From an uncultured Odoribacter sp. (GTDB lineage Bacteria; Bacteroidota; Bacteroidia; Bacteroidales; Marinifilaceae): DNA of 64,000 nucleotides. This document shows, piece by piece, positions 18,732 to 27,177 of the stretch. The position numbers and the translations under genes were made by a program. The stretch spans positions 189,784-253,783 of the forward strand of contig CAJTSF010000001.1 in the NCBI GenBank assembly GCA_910578985.1, written 5' to 3'. Position 1 is the stretch's first letter. Each line of letters begins with the position of its first letter. The notes beneath the pieces were generated by a model, which worked only from the letters and a program-made list of their open reading frames with translations, was not told the origin of the DNA and ran no database searches.

Positions 18732-19085
18732 TTATTCCGCGGGCGTTTCCGCCGGAACCTCTGCCGGCGCCTCACTGCCGACGCCCGGGAAAGAGGGTAT
18801 CGTCTGCTGCACGGGCTGCGCGTTGATTTGGTTCTGGATGGCGGACTGTCCGTTGTTCTCTCCCCGGTCGATGAAGAACACCACCACGATGCAAAGCACC
18901 ATCATGGCGCCTGCCAGCGTCCAGGTCGCTTTCTCCAGAAAATCGGTCGTCCTGCGGACGCCCATAATCTGGTTCGAGGATGCGAAAGAGGAAGCCAAAC
19001 CGCCCCCCTTGGAGTTTTGTACCAATACAATCAATATCAATAAAAGGCAGATAATGAATACTAAAACAGAAATTGCGGTGTACAT
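18732..19085 (-). CDS. secG: Preprotein translocase subunit SecG
   Basis: Small inner-membrane partner of SecYE. 117 residues with two hydrophobic segments (about 3-22 and 53-75) joined by the characteristic loop VQNSKGGGLASSF, and a Pro/Ala/Glu-rich C-terminal tail typical of Bacteroidetes SecG. It is the last gene of a tightly packed unit (sigma-54 activator, lptE, TPR protein, secG) that is conserved in order in Bacteroides relatives; the start is 2 nt after the TPR gene stop. Confidence 0.93.
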   Translation of the reverse strand: MYTAISVLVFIICLLLILIVLVQNSKGGGLASSFASSNQIMGVRRTTDFLEKATWTLAGAMMVLCIVVVFFIDRGENNGQSAIQNQINAQPVQQTIPSFPGVGSEAPAEVPAETPAE

Positions 19086-19087
19086 GG

Positions 19088-19792
19088 TTATTTCAAATTA
19101 TTAATGTTTGCTCTAATCTCTTGAATTCGGTTTGCAAAGTAAATACTTTTTTCCGGATATTTCAAACTTAATTTCTGATAAGTTGCAATCGCTTTGTCAT
19201 ATAATTTCTGGCGCATATATATTTTCGCCAGCGTCTCGCTGAAAAGTTCCTCTTTCGGATAAGGGTTTTCCTTCGACAGGTCGCGCATATCCGTCGGCAT
19301 GTCCGTCAATTTCGGCATCTTCTTGCCCGAACGGATAAAATCCTCGATCAGCTCCTCCCGCGGCTTCTCCGTCCTCCGTCTCGGCATCTCCGCCGTCAGC
19401 GGCTCATCCTCCTCATCCAGGTTCAGGTCGAGCGTCCGGGCGACAGTCTTCCGGACGGGCGCAGGCGCCGCCACAGGCTCCGGTATGACAGGCGGGGCTA
19501 CGGGCGTCTCCGCTTCCGGCACCCTCACCGGCTCCGCGGGAACCGCATAGAAATCCTCCTCCTGCAGATTCAGGTAACGCAACAACTGCTTGCGGTCCGT
19601 GATATGCACCGTTCCCTTCGCCAGCTCGCGCGGGAAACGCAGGCTCTTCTGCACATACAAGGCTTTCAGGTACAACATCCGCACCACCTGGAAATAGGGA
19701 TAGCGCTCCACGAGGGATTCCAGTTCCTGCAATTCCTCGTACTCCATCTCCTCCGGATGTCGCATCCATTCTGCCAGCCTGAAACGGTCCAT
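19088..19792 (-). CDS. TPR-like protein conserved beside secG
   Basis: Soluble 234-residue protein without signal peptide. Residues about 1-85 form a helical region (LESLVERYPYFQVVRMLYLK). A low-complexity Pro/Ala/Val stretch follows, then the segment FIRSGKKMPKLTD, and the C-terminal 50 residues contain one clear tetratricopeptide-like helical pair (FSETLAKIYMRQKLYDKAIA...). Homologues occupy the same position between lptE and secG in Bacteroidales. The function is not established; a scaffold for an envelope complex is only an inference from the neighbours. Confidence 0.8.
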   Translation of the reverse strand: MDRFRLAEWMRHPEEMEYEELQELESLVERYPYFQVVRMLYLKALYVQKSLRFPRELAKGTVHITDRKQLLRYLNLQEEDFYAVPAEPVRVPEAETPVAPPVIPEPVAAPAPVRKTVARTLDLNLDEEDEPLTAEMPRRRTEKPREELIEDFIRSGKKMPKLTDMPTDMRDLSKENPYPKEELFSETLAKIYMRQKLYDKAIATYQKLSLKYPEKSIYFANRIQEIRANINNLK

Positions 19793-19795
19793 TTT

Positions 19796-20323
19796 CTACC
19801 AGTTCACGATTGCCTTATTATAAATATCCTCGATGATTTTATCCAGAATCTCCTCAATCAGCGACTCTTCCACGGAGTTGAAATCCGCATCCGTCGAATA
19901 GTCCGCATAATTGGAAAAAGTGGATGAAAAATCATATTTGTCATCTATCACATTCGTATATTTCACCCGGATGCCGATGGTCAGGCGGTTCGATGCCGCC
20001 ACCTCTTCCGACGTGATATTGATGGGGCGCTGGGAATACTCCGTGATCTGCCCCTCGAAACGGATATCCCCGTCGTTGTCCGTCAGCTGCGTCAATCCGG
20101 TCTTCTGCCGCATGTACTCCGTCAGTTTTTCCGTGAACGTGTCGCTGAGGGTAGGCATCACCAACGGTGCCTTGTTCGGGAAATAATCCACGGAAAAGGT
20201 CTTCACCCGCGGGTCCAGCGAACCGCCGCTCATGTTATAGGTCACCGTCACCCCCAGGAAGCGGCATGCCGTACAGCACAACGCCACCGCGACCCACACC
20301 AAAATTAAACTTCTCTTCAACAT
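19796..20323 (-). CDS. lptE: LptE-family outer membrane lipoprotein
   Basis: Predicted partner of LptD in placing lipopolysaccharide in the outer membrane. 175 residues, signal peptide with a plausible lipobox ending at Cys20 (ALCCTAC), so the mature protein would be lipid-anchored. The body matches the Bacteroidetes LptE pattern: a YNMSGGSLDP-like start, PNKAPLVMPTLSDTFTEKL, and a C-terminal helix EEILDKIIEDIYNKAIVNW. It follows the sigma-54 activator with its own -7 box at 20354-20347 and is followed at 3 nt by the TPR gene. Confidence 0.85.
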   Translation of the reverse strand: MLKRSLILVWVAVALCCTACRFLGVTVTYNMSGGSLDPRVKTFSVDYFPNKAPLVMPTLSDTFTEKLTEYMRQKTGLTQLTDNDGDIRFEGQITEYSQRPINITSEEVAASNRLTIGIRVKYTNVIDDKYDFSSTFSNYADYSTDADFNSVEESLIEEILDKIIEDIYNKAIVNW

Positions 20324-20346
20324 CTGTTCCCCTTGATTATCATCCG

Positions 20347-20354
20347 CAAATATA
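20347..20354 (-). promoter_or_regulatory. -7 promoter box for lptE-TPR-secG
   Basis: Minus-strand TATATTTG (20354-20347), a perfect TAnnTTTG match, 24 nt before the lptE ATG. It lies in the 68-nt gap after the sigma-54 activator gene, so the three downstream genes can be expressed separately. Confidence 0.6.
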
Positions 20355-20391
20355 AAGATTTATAGGATAAGGTTAAGGATAACGGGCAAAA

Positions 20392-21603
20392 TTAATTTTC
20401 AAGGTGGTATTCCTTCAGTTTCCGGTACAGCGTACGCTCCGAAATTCCCAAATCCCTGGCTGCCAATTTGCGTTTGTGGTTATTCTTTTCCAATGCCTTC
20501 AAAATCATCTCCTTCTCTTTTTCCTCGAGCGAGAAAGACTCCTCGATAACCGCCTCCGACTCCTGCACGGCATCCTCCCGGCGGGCAAACACCGGCGGGG
20601 TGTCGTAAGCGTGGTGCAGCACCAGCGAGGTCCCCGGCGAACTCACCGCCTCATGCACCGCCTCCGCGTCCGGCTCGCGCTGCATCAGGTCGTACACCAG
20701 CCGCTTCAAGTCGTTCATGTCCTTCTTCATGTCGAACAGGATTTTATACAGAATCTCCCGTTCCGAAGCAAACCCGCCGTCCGCCGGCTCATGTCCCGCC
20801 ACCGTCGGCAGCAGCACCTCAGCGTCCGGCAGATACTTCTTCAGCGTCAGCGCATCCACCGACCGCTCCCGCTCGATGATGGAGACCTGCTCCGTCACAT
20901 TCTTCAACTGCCGCACATTCCCGGGCCATCGGAACGCCTTCAACACCTGCACCGCGTCCTCCGTCAGACGCACCGCAGGCATCCGGTAGCGCTCCGCGAA
21001 ATCCGCCGCAAACTTCCGGAACAGCAACGGGATATCCTCCTGCCGCTCCCGCAAGGGAGGCACCATGATGGGTATCGTGTTCAGGCGGTAAAACAAATCC
21101 TCCCGGAACTTCCCGTTCCTCACCGCGTCCGGAATATTCAGGTTCGTGGCGGCAATCACCCGCACGTTCGTCTTCTGCACCTTGGAAGACCCCACCCGGA
21201 TAAACTCCCCGCTCTCCAGCACCCTCAACAGCCGCGCCTGCGTCGCCAGGGGCAACTCCCCCACCTCGTCCAGGAATATCGTCCCTCCGTCCGTCACCTC
21301 AAAATACCCCTTGCGGTCGGACACCGCCCCCGTGAACGCACCCTTCTCGTGCCCGAACAGCTCCGAGTCGATGGTCCCCTCAGGTATCGCCCCGCAATTC
21401 ACCGCAATATACGGCGCATGCTTCCGCACACTATACGCATGGATGATACGCGGAAATATCTCCTTCCCCGCACCGCTCTCCCCCGTAATCAGCACCGAAA
21501 GATCCGTCGGCGCCACCTGGATGGCGACATCGATGGCACGGTTCAGGCTCGCCGTATTCCCAATAATCTCAAAACGCTGCTTGATGGCTTGAATATCTTC
21601 CAT
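20392..21603 (-). CDS. Sigma-54-dependent transcriptional activator (Fis family)
   Basis: AAA+ enhancer-binding activator of RNA polymerase-sigma54. 403 residues from the ATG at 21603, which has a good GGAGGG ribosome site; the frame extends upstream only across the -7 box. It lacks a receiver or other input domain: the AAA+ domain starts almost at once. Walker A is GESGAGKE, the sigma-54 contact loop GAFTGA is intact, and Walker B is GGTIFLDEVGEL. The C-terminal Fis-type helix-turn-helix is AARDLGISERTLYRKLKEYH. The region between them is acidic and variable. It is part of the conserved activator-lptE-TPR-secG block. Confidence 0.93.
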   Translation of the reverse strand: MEDIQAIKQRFEIIGNTASLNRAIDVAIQVAPTDLSVLITGESGAGKEIFPRIIHAYSVRKHAPYIAVNCGAIPEGTIDSELFGHEKGAFTGAVSDRKGYFEVTDGGTIFLDEVGELPLATQARLLRVLESGEFIRVGSSKVQKTNVRVIAATNLNIPDAVRNGKFREDLFYRLNTIPIMVPPLRERQEDIPLLFRKFAADFAERYRMPAVRLTEDAVQVLKAFRWPGNVRQLKNVTEQVSIIERERSVDALTLKKYLPDAEVLLPTVAGHEPADGGFASEREILYKILFDMKKDMNDLKRLVYDLMQREPDAEAVHEAVSSPGTSLVLHHAYDTPPVFARREDAVQESEAVIEESFSLEEKEKEMILKALEKNNHKRKLAARDLGISERTLYRKLKEYHLEN

Positions 21604-21627
21604 AATCCCTCCTTTCGCAATTTCCTG

Positions 21628-21723
21628 CAAAGATACAATTTTTTGACTAAAATGCAGCAAGCCGATAAATTATGCGAATCACATAATTCGATTTGCATAA
21701 TTCGAAACGAATAATTACCTTTG
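21628..21723. promoter_or_regulatory. Divergent promoter region with ATTCG-type palindromes
   Basis: The minus-strand -7 box TATCTTTG (21635-21628) serves the sigma-54 activator. On the plus strand TTTG (21692-21695), exactly 20 nt, then TACCTTTG (21716-21723) gives a full Bacteroidetes promoter for the AAA ATPase operon, 16 nt before its ATG. Overlapping the plus promoter, 21673-21710 holds several copies of ATTCG/CGAAT in both orientations (for example two direct copies of CATAATTCGA 14 nt apart, and AATTCGAAACGAATAATT), which looks like a regulator binding site. The regulator is unknown. Confidence 0.6.
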
Positions 21724-21739
21724 CCGAAAAGTAACCGAC

Positions 21740-22894
21740 ATGGCAAAAGCAACGAACCCGTTCATCGTAACCGGTAAAATCGAGCCCGAGTATTTCTGCG
21801 GCCGGGTGGAGGAATCGGCACGGCTGGTCAAATCCGTGACCAACGGAAACAATCTGGTCATCATCTCCCCCCGACGAATGGGAAAAACCGGATTAATTCG
21901 ATTCTGCTACGAAAAACCGGAGATAAAAGACGATTACTACACCTTTTTCATCGACATCCTCCACACCTCGAGCCTACGGGAGTTCACTTACCTGCTCGGC
22001 CGTGAGATATACGAAACACTTTTGCCCCGCAGCCGCAAAATGGCCAACCTGTTTATCCAGGCCATCCGGTCCATCAGCGGGAAATTCGGATACGACCCGA
22101 TTTCCGGGGTTCCGGCATTCAACATCGAATTGGGCGACATCGTGCGTCCGGAATATACCCTGGATGAAATTTTCAGCTACCTGGCAAATGCGGACAAACC
22201 ATGCGTCGTGGCAATCGACGAATTCCAGCAAATCGCCAAATACCCGGAAAAAAACATAGAAGCCCTTCTGCGCACACACATCCAGAATACAGGCAACTGC
22301 CACTTCATTTTCGCCGGCAGCGAACGCCACATGATGCAGGAGATGTTCACTTCGGCGGCACGCCCCTTCTACCACAGCGCGGACATGCTGGAACTGAAAG
22401 CCATCGAACCCCAAATCTACATCCCGTTCATCGTCAGCCATTTTGAGAAACGCAACCGGCAAATCGCAGCCGGGCATGTGGAAAAAGTTTACCGCCTCTT
22501 TAAAGGACACACATACTACATCCAGAAAACCTTCAACGAAGCCTTTGCCGACACCCCCGAAGGAGAGGAATGCACGCTCGAAACCATACGTGCCGCCATC
22601 GACACGATGATTGCATCGAACGACACGATATTCCGCGAAATCCTCTCGAACATCCCGGAAAAACAAAAAGCACTGCTTTACGCCATCGCCAAAGACGGCG
22701 AGACGGAACGGATCACATCCGCAGAATTCATCAGACGCCACAGCCTGCCCTCCGCAAGCTCCGTCCAGTCAGCAACCAAGAAACTGCTTGAAAAAGACAT
22801 CATCACCGAAATCAACAAAACCTTTTCCGTCACAGACAAACTTTTTGCCATGTGGATCAACGGATTGTACGGCACCCAAACGTATCTGACCTGA
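21740..22894 (+). CDS. AAA-family ATPase of the archaeal-ATPase/DUF234-like type
   Basis: Cytosolic P-loop ATPase of 384 residues. Walker A is ISPRRMGKTGL (near residue 44) and Walker B is CVVAIDEFQQI (near 155), followed by a sensor-like FAGSERHMM. The C-terminal 90 residues look like a winged helix (IRRHSLPSASSVQSATKKLLE). These STAND-like ATPases are widespread in Bacteroidales, often in several copies, and their role is not known. Here it is the first gene of an operon: the PnuC-type transporter starts 1 nt after its stop. It may be a recent arrival or it may use the same promoter for unrelated reasons. Confidence 0.8.
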   Translation: MAKATNPFIVTGKIEPEYFCGRVEESARLVKSVTNGNNLVIISPRRMGKTGLIRFCYEKPEIKDDYYTFFIDILHTSSLREFTYLLGREIYETLLPRSRKMANLFIQAIRSISGKFGYDPISGVPAFNIELGDIVRPEYTLDEIFSYLANADKPCVVAIDEFQQIAKYPEKNIEALLRTHIQNTGNCHFIFAGSERHMMQEMFTSAARPFYHSADMLELKAIEPQIYIPFIVSHFEKRNRQIAAGHVEKVYRLFKGHTYYIQKTFNEAFADTPEGEECTLETIRAAIDTMIASNDTIFREILSNIPEKQKALLYAIAKDGETERITSAEFIRRHSLPSASSVQSATKKLLEKDIITEINKTFSVTDKLFAMWINGLYGTQTYLT

Positions 22895-22895
22895 C

Positions 22896-23471
22896 ATGGA
22901 ACAACTATTGGAATATTTCGGTGCTTTCAGCGGTCTGCTTTACCTGTTCCTGGAAATCAGGCAGCACCGCGCCATGTGGATAGTCGGCATCCTGACTTCC
23001 CTTTTCTACATTTTTGTCTTCTTCTTTTCCAAGATATATGCGGATATGGGGCTGAACGTCTACTACGTTGCCATCAGCATCTACGGTTTCCGGAAATGGA
23101 CACAGGGCAAAAAGCAGGAAGAGATACTCTACCGCACCCTGACTCCCCGCCTGCTTGCGGGAGTACTGCTTGCCATCGCCGCCCTGTTCGCCCTGCTCTA
23201 CAACATTCTGTACCGCCTGACCGACTCGCCGATACCCGTCGGCGACGCATTCACCACAGCCGTCGGCATCGTCGCCACCTGGATGGTGGCGCGGCGCATC
23301 ATCGAGCACTGGATATTCTGGATTGTCGCCAATGGCGTCTCCGTCTGGCTTTATTACCAACGCGGGCTTTACCCCACCCTGTTTCTCTACACTTGCTACG
23401 CCATATTGGCTGCCATCGGATGGTACGCCTGGAAAAAGAAAGGAACAAAAAGACATGATAACACCTTATGA
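22896..23471 (+). CDS. pnuT: PnuC-family vitamin transporter, probably thiamine (PnuT)
   Basis: Inner-membrane facilitator of 191 residues with about seven hydrophobic segments. It carries the family signature region MWIVGILTSLFYIFVFFFSK and, near the end, HWIFWIVANGVSVWLYYQRG. PnuC relatives carry nicotinamide riboside, riboflavin or thiamine, trapping the substrate by downstream phosphorylation. The next gene, overlapping by 17 nt, is thiamine pyrophosphokinase, so thiamine is the likely cargo, as described for PnuT in Bacteroidetes. No TPP riboswitch (CTGAGA / ACCTGA landmarks) was seen upstream, unlike many pnuT-thiN loci. Confidence 0.87.
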   Translation: MEQLLEYFGAFSGLLYLFLEIRQHRAMWIVGILTSLFYIFVFFFSKIYADMGLNVYYVAISIYGFRKWTQGKKQEEILYRTLTPRLLAGVLLAIAALFALLYNILYRLTDSPIPVGDAFTTAVGIVATWMVARRIIEHWIFWIVANGVSVWLYYQRGLYPTLFLYTCYAILAAIGWYAWKKKGTKRHDNTL

Positions 23472-24105
23472 TTGCATCATCGTGGCAAACGGCCATTTCC
23501 CGCAAACCGCTTTGCCGCTCCGCCTTTTGCGCCAAGCCTCCGTCGTCATTGCCTGCGACGGAGCGGTAGCGGCACTGAACAACGCCGGCATCATCCCGAC
23601 CGCCATCGTCGGCGACCTCGACAGCCTTTCGCTCCGGTTCCGCGAACAGTATGCCGACCGTCTCTACCCGGTGGAGGACCAAGAGGTGAACGACCTCACC
23701 AAATCCATCCGGTTCGCCCGCCAAGCCGGACAGCAGGAAATCTTGATTCTCGGGGCAACCGGACTGCGCGAAGACCACACGCTGGGAAACATCTCCCTCC
23801 TGATGGAACACGCGCCCCTTTTCCGCCGAATCGAAATGCTTTCGGACTACGGGCTATTCACCCCGCTCCTGCAAACGACAACCCTCAAAAGCCGTCCGGG
23901 CATACAAGTATCCCTGTTCTCCCTTTCCCCCTCCGGCACGCTCTCCACCTCCGGACTGCGCTGGCCTATCCGCAACCGGCAACTGACCGCCTGGTGGCAA
24001 GGCACCTTGAACGAAGCGACCGGAAACTCTTTCACCATCACACTCTCCCCGGACGCCCGAATACTTGTCTACCGCACCCTGCTCCGCAAACCGCTCAAAA
24101 CTTGA
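23455..24105 (+). CDS. thiN: Thiamine pyrophosphokinase
   Basis: Transfers pyrophosphate from ATP to thiamine to make the cofactor TPP. 217 residues from the ATG at 23455. The frame is open further upstream but only inside the transporter gene. Motifs: ACDGAVAALNNAGIIPTAIV with GDLDSL (ATP/Mg binding, residues about 30-60), DQEVNDLTKSIRFA (the DxND-T motif near 78) and GATGLREDHTLGN near 101. It overlaps the transporter by 17 nt, implying translational coupling, and converges on the outer-membrane protein gene with an 11-nt overlap of 3' ends. Confidence 0.93.
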   Translation: MITPYDCIIVANGHFPQTALPLRLLRQASVVIACDGAVAALNNAGIIPTAIVGDLDSLSLRFREQYADRLYPVEDQEVNDLTKSIRFARQAGQQEILILGATGLREDHTLGNISLLMEHAPLFRRIEMLSDYGLFTPLLQTTTLKSRPGIQVSLFSLSPSGTLSTSGLRWPIRNRQLTAWWQGTLNEATGNSFTITLSPDARILVYRTLLRKPLKT

Positions 24106-24670
24106 AACCCACGGTTGCGCATAAAGTGCCACAATTATAACCGCCATAGAATTCACGATATCCCAAATAATACTCTAATCCAAACACACAACGTCTATAC
24201 TCAAAATCCACCCCAAAATCACATAATCCAAAATCCACAAAATTACCCAAATAAATTTCCTTATATTCTTCATATCTATTATATTCCTTGTATATCTCCA
24301 GAAGAGCATAATTCAAAAAAGATCCGATTTTCAAGACAAGATTCCATTTGTAGGAAAGATTAAACCTGTAAGCAGCCAAAAAATTCATCCGAAGAAAAAG
24401 GTGATCCAAACCATATATATCATCAATACAATCACTATGAGAACTTATCCAAGCAAACTCCAACGCAGGCATCAAAGACCAATTCCTTGCCAACGGTTTC
24501 TCCAAACCGATCCCTATCTTGCCAACAGGATGACAATGCCCCCAATATTCGGAATAATCATAATTACAAAAAGACACACCCGATCCCGCCCTCATATTCC
24601 ACGTCACCTGTGCCGAAGCGCTCTCCACGCAGAACACCACGCATAATAAAACAAACCACTTTTTCACCAT
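24095..24670 (-). CDS. Small outer-membrane beta-barrel-like protein, unknown function
   Basis: 191 residues: a signal peptide (MVKKWFVLLCVVFCVESASA), alternating aromatic/glycine strands (for example RNWSLMPALEFAWIS, FGLEYYLGYREFYG) and a terminal Phe (CATVGFKF), all typical of a small eight-stranded outer-membrane barrel. I do not recognise a specific family. Base composition is clearly lower in G+C than both neighbours, with many A/T third positions, which suggests later acquisition or relaxed selection. It has no partner gene close by on its strand: the caspase operon ends 41 nt upstream and may read through. Confidence 0.7.
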   Translation of the reverse strand: MVKKWFVLLCVVFCVESASAQVTWNMRAGSGVSFCNYDYSEYWGHCHPVGKIGIGLEKPLARNWSLMPALEFAWISSHSDCIDDIYGLDHLFLRMNFLAAYRFNLSYKWNLVLKIGSFLNYALLEIYKEYNRYEEYKEIYLGNFVDFGLCDFGVDFEYRRCVFGLEYYLGYREFYGGYNCGTLCATVGFKF

Positions 24671-24710
24671 TCAAAAAATTAAAGTGAATACTAACTACCA
24701 CTAAACAAAC

Positions 24711-26300
24711 TCAAAACTGCAACTTCTCCCACTTCCCCCTCAACCGGTCGGAAACATGCACCGAAGGTGTCTGCAACTTATCGTTCTCCAACATCGAATT
24801 CTTCTTCACTTCGAAAGAAAGATTCCTGAACAAATCACCGAAGTTCACCTTCCCCCTCGTCTTCTTCAACTGGTCTAACAGGAAATAAGTGAACATCCCG
24901 TGCCGTTTCTCCTGATATGACAACGCCGTTTCATCCCCCGACGCGGCGGTAAACACCACCATATTCCCACCCAACACCTCATTCTTCGGCTTGATTGCCA
25001 CCCCACGGGCAGCCACCAACGCTTGCCCGCTTCCGCGCTTCACCCCGCTGAAACAAGCGTCCAGCAAAACAGTGATATTCTGCGCGGGCATCTTCGCCAA
25101 ACGTCCGTAAAGCTCGCTCAACTTGAAACAAGTCGTAACATCTTTCGGGAAACCGTCTGTCGGTATCAAATAAGCCGCCTTGTCCTTTTCGTCCGGCATC
25201 CCATGACCGGCATAATAAAACACAATCTTGCCTCGCCCCTCCGTCACATTCGCCATCGTCTCCATCCAATTCAGCGCCCGCTTGATATCTGTATAGGAAG
25301 CATCCGAAAACATCCGTATCTGCTTCTCCGGAATGCCGAATGTCTTCAGGCAATACTCTTTGAATACTTTTCCATCGCGCAACGCATAATCTACCTTCGG
25401 CACGTCCTCGTAGTTCTCATTCGCGATGATAACGCAATACGTATCCCTGTTCTTGTCCGAAACCACCACGGGAATATTCATATCCACGTCCACCGGCAAT
25501 TCCTCCGGCTTCTTCAATGCCCATGCTCCATTGCTTGCGACCGCCGTACCCTCGGCTTGCGATCGCACTTGAGGCTTTGGCTGAGGTTGAGGTTGCGTCT
25601 GTGCCACACGATTCTGACGCGCTTTCGCTGCCTTTTCAGCCCAGAAATTAGGAGCCGGCACTGCTTTTGCCGTCGCTCGTGCTTCCCGTTGCGCCAACAT
25701 CGCTTCCCGTTGGGCTAATATCGCTTTCTGCTTTGCCTCTTTTTTCAACTTTTTTGCCGCCAACTCATTCGCTGCCTCTTCCTTCGCCTTCCTATCCCTT
25801 TCCGCTTTCAAAAAAGCCCTGTTCGCCGATGCAACCACCATTCCCCCTTCCCCGGAAGGCCAAAGCTCCTTTCCTTCCCGCAAAGCCTTCTCATCCACAC
25901 CCGCAGGCATCGTCAGCACCAACTCGAAATTATTCCGGAAAGCATACCTCCCGATATGCCGCACCGAAGCCGGCAACTTCACCGAAACCAACTGACGGAA
26001 CTCATTGAAGGCATAGCGGTCAATATCCTCAATACCCTCCTCCATAGTCAGACTGACCGTCGAATAATTCATTCCGCTCTTGAATGTGCTAACCCGCTTG
26101 ACCGGAAAACTCTTCCCTTTATGCTCCACACGGGCAGGCACCACCACATCTGCGACACCATAATCAAAGGAAGTCACACAAGCCCCCTCTTTCTCCACCT
26201 TGCATCTGAAATTCACACCTTTATACACATAATTAAAACGCTGCGCCAACACACCCTCCACGGCAACGGCTAATAAAACAATAAATAATATCCTTTTCAT
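24711..26300 (-). CDS. Secreted caspase-like (C14) protease with LRR-type N-terminal module
   Basis: 529 residues. Signal peptide (MKRILFIVLLAVAVEGVLA), then a short BspA-like leucine-rich-repeat segment (LPASVRHIGRYAFRN near 100). A charged coiled region rich in Lys/Ala/Glu follows (about 165-225), then a linker with Gln/Pro repeats and a caspase p20-like domain (about 285-500). The catalytic dyad is visible: His near 363 in YYAGHGMP and Cys near 415 in LLDACFSGV. It is the last gene of a three-gene unit, 6 nt after the DUF4384 gene. In the family such enzymes cleave after basic or acidic residues; specificity, target and activation here are unknown. The signal peptide implies action in the periplasm or outside. 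Confidence 0.87.
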   Translation of the reverse strand: MKRILFIVLLAVAVEGVLAQRFNYVYKGVNFRCKVEKEGACVTSFDYGVADVVVPARVEHKGKSFPVKRVSTFKSGMNYSTVSLTMEEGIEDIDRYAFNEFRQLVSVKLPASVRHIGRYAFRNNFELVLTMPAGVDEKALREGKELWPSGEGGMVVASANRAFLKAERDRKAKEEAANELAAKKLKKEAKQKAILAQREAMLAQREARATAKAVPAPNFWAEKAAKARQNRVAQTQPQPQPKPQVRSQAEGTAVASNGAWALKKPEELPVDVDMNIPVVVSDKNRDTYCVIIANENYEDVPKVDYALRDGKVFKEYCLKTFGIPEKQIRMFSDASYTDIKRALNWMETMANVTEGRGKIVFYYAGHGMPDEKDKAAYLIPTDGFPKDVTTCFKLSELYGRLAKMPAQNITVLLDACFSGVKRGSGQALVAARGVAIKPKNEVLGGNMVVFTAASGDETALSYQEKRHGMFTYFLLDQLKKTRGKVNFGDLFRNLSFEVKKNSMLENDKLQTPSVHVSDRLRGKWEKLQF

Positions 26301-26306
26301 TCCTAT

Positions 26307-27173
26307 TCATTTTTTCTTGACAACAACCAATTTTTCAATCACCTGCATCTCAGTATCATGTTTACGGCATCTCGCCAACCACCGCCGGAACTCCTCCCCC
26401 TCCAACTCCCTCGGCAAAGCCTCCTCCCCGCCTCCGTCCGCCGCTTTCACGAACGCCCGTGGCGAAAACACCACATAAACAATATTCCGCTCAATCTCCC
26501 GCTCACAAGTCATCATATACTCATCCACCATCCCCCGCTCCGCAACAGGAGCCTCCCCTGTATGAAAAAAAAGATAACGCCGGTTCGCCTGCACCCTGTA
26601 AATCCCATCCGTCTGCTCCCGATAAGGCAACAGGCAATACACTTTCCCATCTGTATCCGACAAATAAACAGCCAGATAACCGTTCACCGGAGAAATAAAC
26701 GAAAGATACAGGTCATCCCCCTCATAAAAAACCTCTCCCTCGCACCTCTCCTCCGTCCCGTTGCGCAAAATACGCACCCTCACCTCCGCCTTCGCGGCAA
26801 GCACCTCCCGCGCACGCCCCCTCACCGAAACCCTCACGACCAGCATCTCCTGCTCATAGCAAATAGCGTAAACAGGCACCCCGACGGTCTCTATCCATTC
26901 CCCTTTCACCTCACTGCCGCCAACGGAAAAGAAGTCCACCTTCCCATCCCCGTTCCGGTTTCCGACCAGCGTCATATTCGTTTGCGACACCATCGTACCG
27001 AAAGCCTTCGCCAACGCCTCTATCTTGGCTCGCTCAAGCGCCACGCGTTTCGCCTCCTCCAACGTCATGTTTTCAGGCGCATGATAAACATACTCCGCCT
27101 CCAGCGTCTCCACCTTCTGTGCGCAAAGCGACCCCACACCCAGAACAAAAAGAACGGACAACAACCCCTTCAT
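26307..27173 (-). CDS. DUF4384-like exported protein
   Basis: 288 residues from the ATG at 27173 (signal peptide MKGLLSVLFVLGVGSLCA). A longer frame to 27278 only overlaps the upstream gene. The N-terminal half (EAKRVALERAKIEALAKAFG) resembles the helical start of LPP20/FlgT-type domains. The second half (DDLYLSFISPVNGYLAVYLS... through VYCLLPYREQ) matches the pattern of DUF4384, a beta-rich domain often found beside or fused to caspase and kinase domains in bacteria. It starts 4 nt after the stop of the preceding gene and ends 6 nt before the caspase gene, so the three products are probably made together. Confidence 0.75.
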   Translation of the reverse strand: MKGLLSVLFVLGVGSLCAQKVETLEAEYVYHAPENMTLEEAKRVALERAKIEALAKAFGTMVSQTNMTLVGNRNGDGKVDFFSVGGSEVKGEWIETVGVPVYAICYEQEMLVVRVSVRGRAREVLAAKAEVRVRILRNGTEERCEGEVFYEGDDLYLSFISPVNGYLAVYLSDTDGKVYCLLPYREQTDGIYRVQANRRYLFFHTGEAPVAERGMVDEYMMTCEREIERNIVYVVFSPRAFVKAADGGGEEALPRELEGEEFRRWLARCRKHDTEMQVIEKLVVVKKK

Positions 27174-27177
27174 CTTC

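Noticed and set aside
21661..21739. TPP riboswitch before the pnuT-thiN operon
   Set aside because: The spacer is too short and lacks the CTGAGA and ACCTGA landmarks; it holds a promoter and short palindromes instead.
21740..22894. AAA ATPase as part of a defence or toxin-antitoxin system
   Set aside because: Its immediate partners are thiamine transport and activation genes, and no nuclease or second defence component is adjacent.
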